In this document: positions 60,063 to 64,000 of the stretch, in pieces
Layout of the letters: every line of letters begins with the position of its first letter
How positions within the stretch are numbered: the first letter of the stretch is position 1
From: Wohlfahrtiimonas larvae
Lineage (GTDB): Bacteria > Pseudomonadota > Gammaproteobacteria > Cardiobacteriales > Wohlfahrtiimonadaceae
NCBI RefSeq assembly: GCF_039543665.1
Contig: NZ_BAABKE010000001.1
Span: forward strand, 248,001-312,000
Length of the DNA stretch: 64,000 nucleotides
Direction: 5' to 3'
The notes under the pieces: model-generated
The model's database searches: none
What the model saw: the letters and a program-made list of their open reading frames with translations, nothing else
What the model was told of the DNA's origin: nothing
Position numbers and translations under genes: made by a program

Positions 60063-62534
60063 TTATTCGCTCGCTACTTTTTTGGTTGCGGTTTTTTTCG
60101 GTGCAGCTTTCTTGGCAGGTGCTTTTTTAGCTGCAGCTTTCTTAGGTTTATCCTCAGAAGTGTCCGCATCTTTTTTAGTTGTTTTTTTGGTGGTTGCCTT
60201 TTTCGTTGTCGCTTTCTTAGCAGGTGCTTTTTTGGTAGTTTTCTTACCTTTTTTCGCAGGTGCTTTTGCCAACAATTCTTGGCACTCTTCTAATGTTAAA
60301 TTCTCAGGATCCTCACGATCTTTTGGGATTCGCGCATTTTTTTCGCCATCTGTGACATAAGGTCCCCAACGACCATTCAATACTTGAATACCTTCAGCCT
60401 CAAATGCTTTGATAAATTTAGCAGCTTCTGCAGCTTTATGTGCTTCAATGATTTCTAAAGCACGTGGTAATTCAACGGTATAAGGATCATCTTCTTTCAA
60501 TGACACAAACTTTTTACCATATTGAATGTATGGTCCAAAGCGACCAATATTGGCACGAATTAATTCATCGTCTTCGGTGCGGCCTAAATCACGCGGTAGC
60601 GTGAAGAGTTCTAAAGCTTCTTCCAAAGTGATTGTATTGATGCGTTGATCTTTACGAAGAGAGGCAAATTTTGGCTTATCTTCATCATCTTTATCACCAA
60701 TTTGTGCAAATGGCCCGAAGCGACCTAATCGCACAGAAACGGGTTTACCTGATTTAGGATCAATTCCAAGTTCGCGGGCTTGTGCAACATCTGCGCGGGA
60801 GACAGACTCTTCTTTTTCTTTGCAAAGTTGTTGGAAAGGTGACCAAAATTCTTCCATCAAAGGAATCCAGGCTAATTTGCCATCTGCTACTTCGTCGAGG
60901 TCATCTTCCATTTTTGCTGTGAAATCATATTCCACATAACGTGTAAAGTGTTCGGTTAGAAAACGCGATACAATACGTCCAACATCTGTTGGGAAGAATC
61001 TTCGTGCATCGACCGTAACATATTCACGGTTTTGCAATGTGGAAATAATGGATGCGTAAGTAGAAGGGCGGCCAATACCATGCTCTTCAAGCGCTTTAAC
61101 TAATGAAGCTTCAGAAAACCTTGGTGGTGGCTCAGTAAAATGCTGAGTAGCTATGATATCTTCAATATTGATTAAATCACCCACTTTCATATTTGGCAGG
61201 ATTTTTTCATCATCAGCATCATCTTTTTTATCATCAAAGCTTTCTGTATAAACGATGATGAAACCAGGAAAGAGAATGGTTGAACCATTGGCTCTGAATG
61301 TATGCAGTGATTTTTGACCCATATCAACAGCAATGGTATCCATAATGGCAGAAGCCATTTGTGATGCGATTGTGCGTTTCCAAATTAACTCATATAAGCG
61401 GAACTGATCAGAAGATAAATAATTTTTTAATTCATCAGGATGACGGAATGCTGAAGTTGGGCGAATGGCTTCATGCGCCTCTTGAGCATTTTTAGATTTA
61501 GTTTTATAAACGCGAGGTTCTTCTGGTAGATAATCATCACCATAGCGACCTTTGACAAATGCTGCGATTTCATCCACAGCTTCTTTGGCTAATGTTACGG
61601 AGTCTGTACGCATATAGGTGATTAAACCAATGGTTTCTGAACCAATGTTTATCCCTTCGTATAGTGTTTGCGCTGTACGCATTGTACGAGTTGTCGAAAA
61701 ACCTAGTTTACGTGCAGCTTCTTGTTGCATTGTAGATGTTGTAAAGGGCGCAGTTGGATTACGTTTGCGTTGTTTACGATCAATATTATAAACAGGGATT
61801 TGCTTTCCAAAGGTTTGAATCAATGCATTTTTAGCAGCAAATGCAGTTGTCTCATTCACAAAAGAAAATTGCTCAACTTTTTCACCATCAAATTCAGTTA
61901 AGCGGCCTTTGAATTGTGATTCACTATGCTTTAGTTGAGATTCAATTGTCCAATATTCTTCTGGTTTGAATGCTTCAATTTCATCTTCACGTTCACAAAT
62001 CATGCGAAGTGCAGGTGTTTGTACTCTACCTGCTGATAATCCAGGACTAATTTTTTTCCATAACAATGGTGATAAATTAAAACCAACTAAATAATCTAAT
62101 GCGCGACGAGCTTGTTGAGCGTTAACCATATCCATTGAAATATCACGTGGATGTTCAATGGCTTCCTTAATGGCATTTTTAGTAATTTCATGAAAGACAA
62201 CACGGGCTACATTTTTATTTTTAAGTTTACCTTTTTCTTCTAAATATTCTTTAATGTGCCAAGAAATTGCTTCGCCTTCGCGATCCGGATCCGTTGCCAA
62301 CAATAGTGTTTCGGCATCTTTGATCTCTTTAACAATCTCGTTGATGTGCTTTTGATTTCTTTCCACAACTTCATAATGCATAGCAAAGTTTTGATCAGGG
62401 TCGACAGCACCTGACTTAGGAATTAAATCACGAATATGGCCGAAGGAGGCAAGAACTTTATAATCTTTGCCTAAGTATTTATTAATCGTTTTAGCTTTGG
62501 CCGGGGATTCTACGATAACGAGAGTTTTACTCAT
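60063..62534 (-). CDS. topA: DNA topoisomerase I, with C-terminal repeats and Lys/Ala tail
   Basis: 823 residues. The Toprim domain starts KTLVIVESPAKAKTINKYLG and has the DPDREGEAI motif; the active-site tyrosine lies in GLITYMRTDSV. The C-terminal part does not contain the Cys4 zinc ribbons of E. coli TopA; it has Topo_C_Rpt-type repeats (LGRFGPFAQIGD, NIGRFGPYIQYGK, NGRWGPYVTDGE), then a histone-H1-like tail of KKAPAKKATTK type repeats. The start at 62534 fits the family; the frame from 62588 adds 18 unlikely residues. First gene of a topA-ntrX-yggS unit. Confidence 0.94.
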   Translation of the reverse strand: MSKTLVIVESPAKAKTINKYLGKDYKVLASFGHIRDLIPKSGAVDPDQNFAMHYEVVERNQKHINEIVKEIKDAETLLLATDPDREGEAISWHIKEYLEEKGKLKNKNVARVVFHEITKNAIKEAIEHPRDISMDMVNAQQARRALDYLVGFNLSPLLWKKISPGLSAGRVQTPALRMICEREDEIEAFKPEEYWTIESQLKHSESQFKGRLTEFDGEKVEQFSFVNETTAFAAKNALIQTFGKQIPVYNIDRKQRKRNPTAPFTTSTMQQEAARKLGFSTTRTMRTAQTLYEGINIGSETIGLITYMRTDSVTLAKEAVDEIAAFVKGRYGDDYLPEEPRVYKTKSKNAQEAHEAIRPTSAFRHPDELKNYLSSDQFRLYELIWKRTIASQMASAIMDTIAVDMGQKSLHTFRANGSTILFPGFIIVYTESFDDKKDDADDEKILPNMKVGDLINIEDIIATQHFTEPPPRFSEASLVKALEEHGIGRPSTYASIISTLQNREYVTVDARRFFPTDVGRIVSRFLTEHFTRYVEYDFTAKMEDDLDEVADGKLAWIPLMEEFWSPFQQLCKEKEESVSRADVAQARELGIDPKSGKPVSVRLGRFGPFAQIGDKDDEDKPKFASLRKDQRINTITLEEALELFTLPRDLGRTEDDELIRANIGRFGPYIQYGKKFVSLKEDDPYTVELPRALEIIEAHKAAEAAKFIKAFEAEGIQVLNGRWGPYVTDGEKNARIPKDREDPENLTLEECQELLAKAPAKKGKKTTKKAPAKKATTKKATTKKTTKKDADTSEDKPKKAAAKKAPAKKAAPKKTATKKVASE

Positions 62535-62730
62535 GAATGTTAAAATTTCCTTCAATAGTAATTCAATATTAAAAGGTGAAAGCTTCAATAATTAGTTAGA
62601 ATTTAGAGGTAAGCTTTTATGGAGTTTCTGTGAAAATGTTGTGATAATACACTTTCGTGCACTTAATGAAAACTAAATAATAAGCTACAATGCTTAGATT
62701 AATCTTTCAAGTCATAGGATAAAAGATCGG

Positions 62731-62874
62731 ATGCGTCGTCGTGAAGAAAAGCAAAAGAAGTCATTTGGATGGCTCTATATTATTGTGATTGCTGTATTTA
62801 TTGGCTGGGTCATGATGGATGATTATGGTGCAGGTATTTTTGAAAATGAATCAATTGAGGTTCCAATGCCATGA
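62731..62874 (+). CDS. Small single-pass membrane protein (47 residues)
   Basis: Starts ATGCGTCGTCGT and encodes MRRREEKQKKSFGWLYIIVI and on, with one membrane helix (about 14-30) and a positively charged N-terminus, so the C-terminus should be periplasmic. Its TGA overlaps the dgkA start (ATGATGA), which supports a real, coupled gene. Too short for most gene finders. Family unknown to me; the arginine-rich start is typical of small inner-membrane regulators. Confidence 0.6.
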   Translation: MRRREEKQKKSFGWLYIIVIAVFIGWVMMDDYGAGIFENESIEVPMP

Positions 62875-63239
62875 TGAATAAACCTGGCGCAACAGGATTG
62901 AGAAGATTGGTGAATGCCACTCAATATTCAATTAAAGGTTTAAAAGCAGCTTTTAAGTATGAAGAGGCTTTTCGTCAGGAGTTGTTGTTACTGCCAGTTA
63001 TTTTAATTTTGGCGGTTTGGCTTTCTAAATCAGGTTTAGAGTTCGCTTTGTTGTTTGGGAGCTATTGGTTGGTTTTGATTGTAGAATTGATCAACTCAGG
63101 CATTGAGGCTGTTGTTGATCGTATAGGTCCTGAACATCATCCGTTGTCAGGGCAAGCTAAAGATATTGGCTCGGCGATTGTAATGTTGGCAATGAGTTTA
63201 ACATTTGTAACTTGGATTGCAGTCATCGTATTTCGCTAA
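62871..63239 (+). CDS. dgkA: Diacylglycerol kinase DgkA
   Basis: 122 residues, the same length as E. coli DgkA: three membrane helices and an N-terminal amphipathic helix. The conserved ATQYSIKGLKAAFKYEEAFRQEL and VELINSGIEAVVDRIG are present (E-x-x-N-S/T-A-x-E motif). It phosphorylates diacylglycerol to recycle lipid after osmoregulated glycan synthesis. GAGG precedes the start, which overlaps the upstream small gene. 24 bases separate it from tsaD. Confidence 0.95.
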   Translation: MMNKPGATGLRRLVNATQYSIKGLKAAFKYEEAFRQELLLLPVILILAVWLSKSGLEFALLFGSYWLVLIVELINSGIEAVVDRIGPEHHPLSGQAKDIGSAIVMLAMSLTFVTWIAVIVFR

Positions 63240-63263
63240 TTGAATCAGAAATAGAAGGTAAAA

Positions 63264-64000
63264 GTGTTAGTACTTGGAATTGAAAGCTCTTGTGATGAAA
63301 CAGGGGTTGCATTATATGATAGTGAGCAAAAATTAGTGGCTCATCAGATCTATTCACAAATTGAGTTGCATGCTTTATATGGTGGCGTTGTGCCTGAACT
63401 GGCATCGCGTGATCATATCCGTAAATTGCCGCTATTAGTGGATGCAGCCTTGGAAGAAGCAGGTAAAGAATACAGCGATATTGATGGTATTGCTTTTACA
63501 GAAGGCCCAGGATTGATTGGCGCTTTGATGGTAGGAGCTTTATATGCAGAAGGCTTAAGTTATGCTTTGAAAAAACCTTTGCTTGGCGTGAACCATATGG
63601 AGGCTCATTTACAAGCCGTGCATTTAGAAGATGAAGTGCCTGAATATCCTTTTATGACGTTATTGGTCTCTGGCGGTCATTCACAATTGGTATTGGTAAA
63701 GGCATTTGGGGAATATGAAATTCTGGGTGATACATTAGATGATGCAGTTGGTGAAGCATTTGATAAAACTGCAAAGTTGATGGGATTGCCTTACCCAGGT
63801 GGTGCAAAGCTTGCGAAAATGGCAGAAGAGGGAGATGACAAAGCTTATGATTTTCCGCGCCCGATGATTCATAGCGGTGATTTAAAATTCAGCTTCAGTG
63901 GTCTGAAAACTAAAGTTGCAATGACGATAAAGGATTCTACAGAAGCTGATTATCCAAACATTGCTGCAAGTTTTCAACGGGCTGTGATTGATACATTGGT
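63264..64000 (+). CDS. tsaD: tRNA t6A synthesis protein TsaD, 3' end beyond window
   Basis: 245 codons visible, open to the window edge. It starts with GTG, preceded by AAGG five bases upstream, and reads VLVLGIESSCDETGVALYD, then GPGLIGALMVGA, the metal-binding NHMEAHLQ motif and SGGHSQL, FDKTAKLMGLPYPGG, FSFSGLKT. TsaD transfers the threonylcarbamoyl group to A37 of ANN-decoding tRNAs with TsaB and TsaE. Usually about 340 residues, so roughly 100 are missing. Essential in most bacteria. Confidence 0.97.
   Translation, partial: MLVLGIESSCDETGVALYDSEQKLVAHQIYSQIELHALYGGVVPELASRDHIRKLPLLVDAALEEAGKEYSDIDGIAFTEGPGLIGALMVGALYAEGLSYALKKPLLGVNHMEAHLQAVHLEDEVPEYPFMTLLVSGGHSQLVLVKAFGEYEILGDTLDDAVGEAFDKTAKLMGLPYPGGAKLAKMAEEGDDKAYDFPRPMIHSGDLKFSFSGLKTKVAMTIKDSTEADYPNIAASFQRAVIDTL

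Noticed and set aside
1..64000. tRNA, rRNA, CRISPR, prophage or insertion sequence
   Set aside because: No tRNA-like cloverleaf, repeat-spacer array, transposase or integrase was seen; the only tandem repeat is coding. A tRNA scan was not possible here.

Overview
The window is about 64 kb of AT-rich bacterial chromosome (GC estimated by eye in the high 30s percent). The gene content is gammaproteobacterial: Lon-HU, a BtsT/CstA-YjiX-YjiA cluster, HrpA, UbiK, a DsbB-family oxidoreductase, an RFN-controlled rib operon, a sigma-32-type dnaK promoter, TopA and TsaD. A fused RibBA, an NtrX-like regulator and a TopA without zinc ribbons argue against an enteric bacterium. A Cardiobacteriales-like organism (Ignatzschineria/Wohlfahrtiimonas type) is my best guess, at low confidence. 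I see no rRNA, tRNA, CRISPR, phage or insertion sequence.

Layout. 0-18 kb, almost all plus strand: 3' part of lon, hupB with a near-consensus promoter, btsT-yjiX-yjiA, hrpA, a membrane-protein/LemA/LemA cluster, a YhjE-type transporter, a TPR protein, YeaL, ubiK, dsbI, rhodanese and glutaredoxin. Next come a DnaA-box cluster with an AT-rich GATC-containing segment, a histidine phosphatase and a YgjP metallohydrolase. 18-34 kb, mixed strands: MATE pump, a duplicated small exported protein with DoxX, a LysR regulator, an FMN riboswitch and ribD-ribE-ribBA-ribH, several transporters and regulators, an alpha/beta-hydrolase-like protein and an SDR that each lack the expected catalytic residue, YceI and pirin. 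34-41.5 kb: an M-box Mg2+ riboswitch ahead of three tandem CorA paralogues, then an exported coiled-coil repeat protein between two paralogous small lipoproteins; an assembly gap lies inside the repeats. 41.5-45.3 kb: a four-gene ferric-siderophore ABC operon with a Fur-like box. 45-54 kb: exporters (RhtA-like, paired SMR), AbgT, GldA, an orphan NlpA-type lipoprotein, VF530 and a NYN/PIN protein. 54-64 kb: dnaK-dnaJ, topA-ntrX-yggS, then a 47-residue membrane protein, dgkA and the 5' part of tsaD.

How the genes work together. The rib operon encodes all committed riboflavin enzymes except the phosphatase step. The M-box and CorA array form one magnesium uptake unit. dnaK/dnaJ are the heat-shock chaperone pair. 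The ceu/ycl-like operon supplies iron. The least explained loci are the lipoprotein/coiled-coil/lipoprotein cassette (38.5-41.5 kb), the LemA cluster (10.2-12.3 kb) and the origin-like intergenic region at 16.84-17.00 kb.
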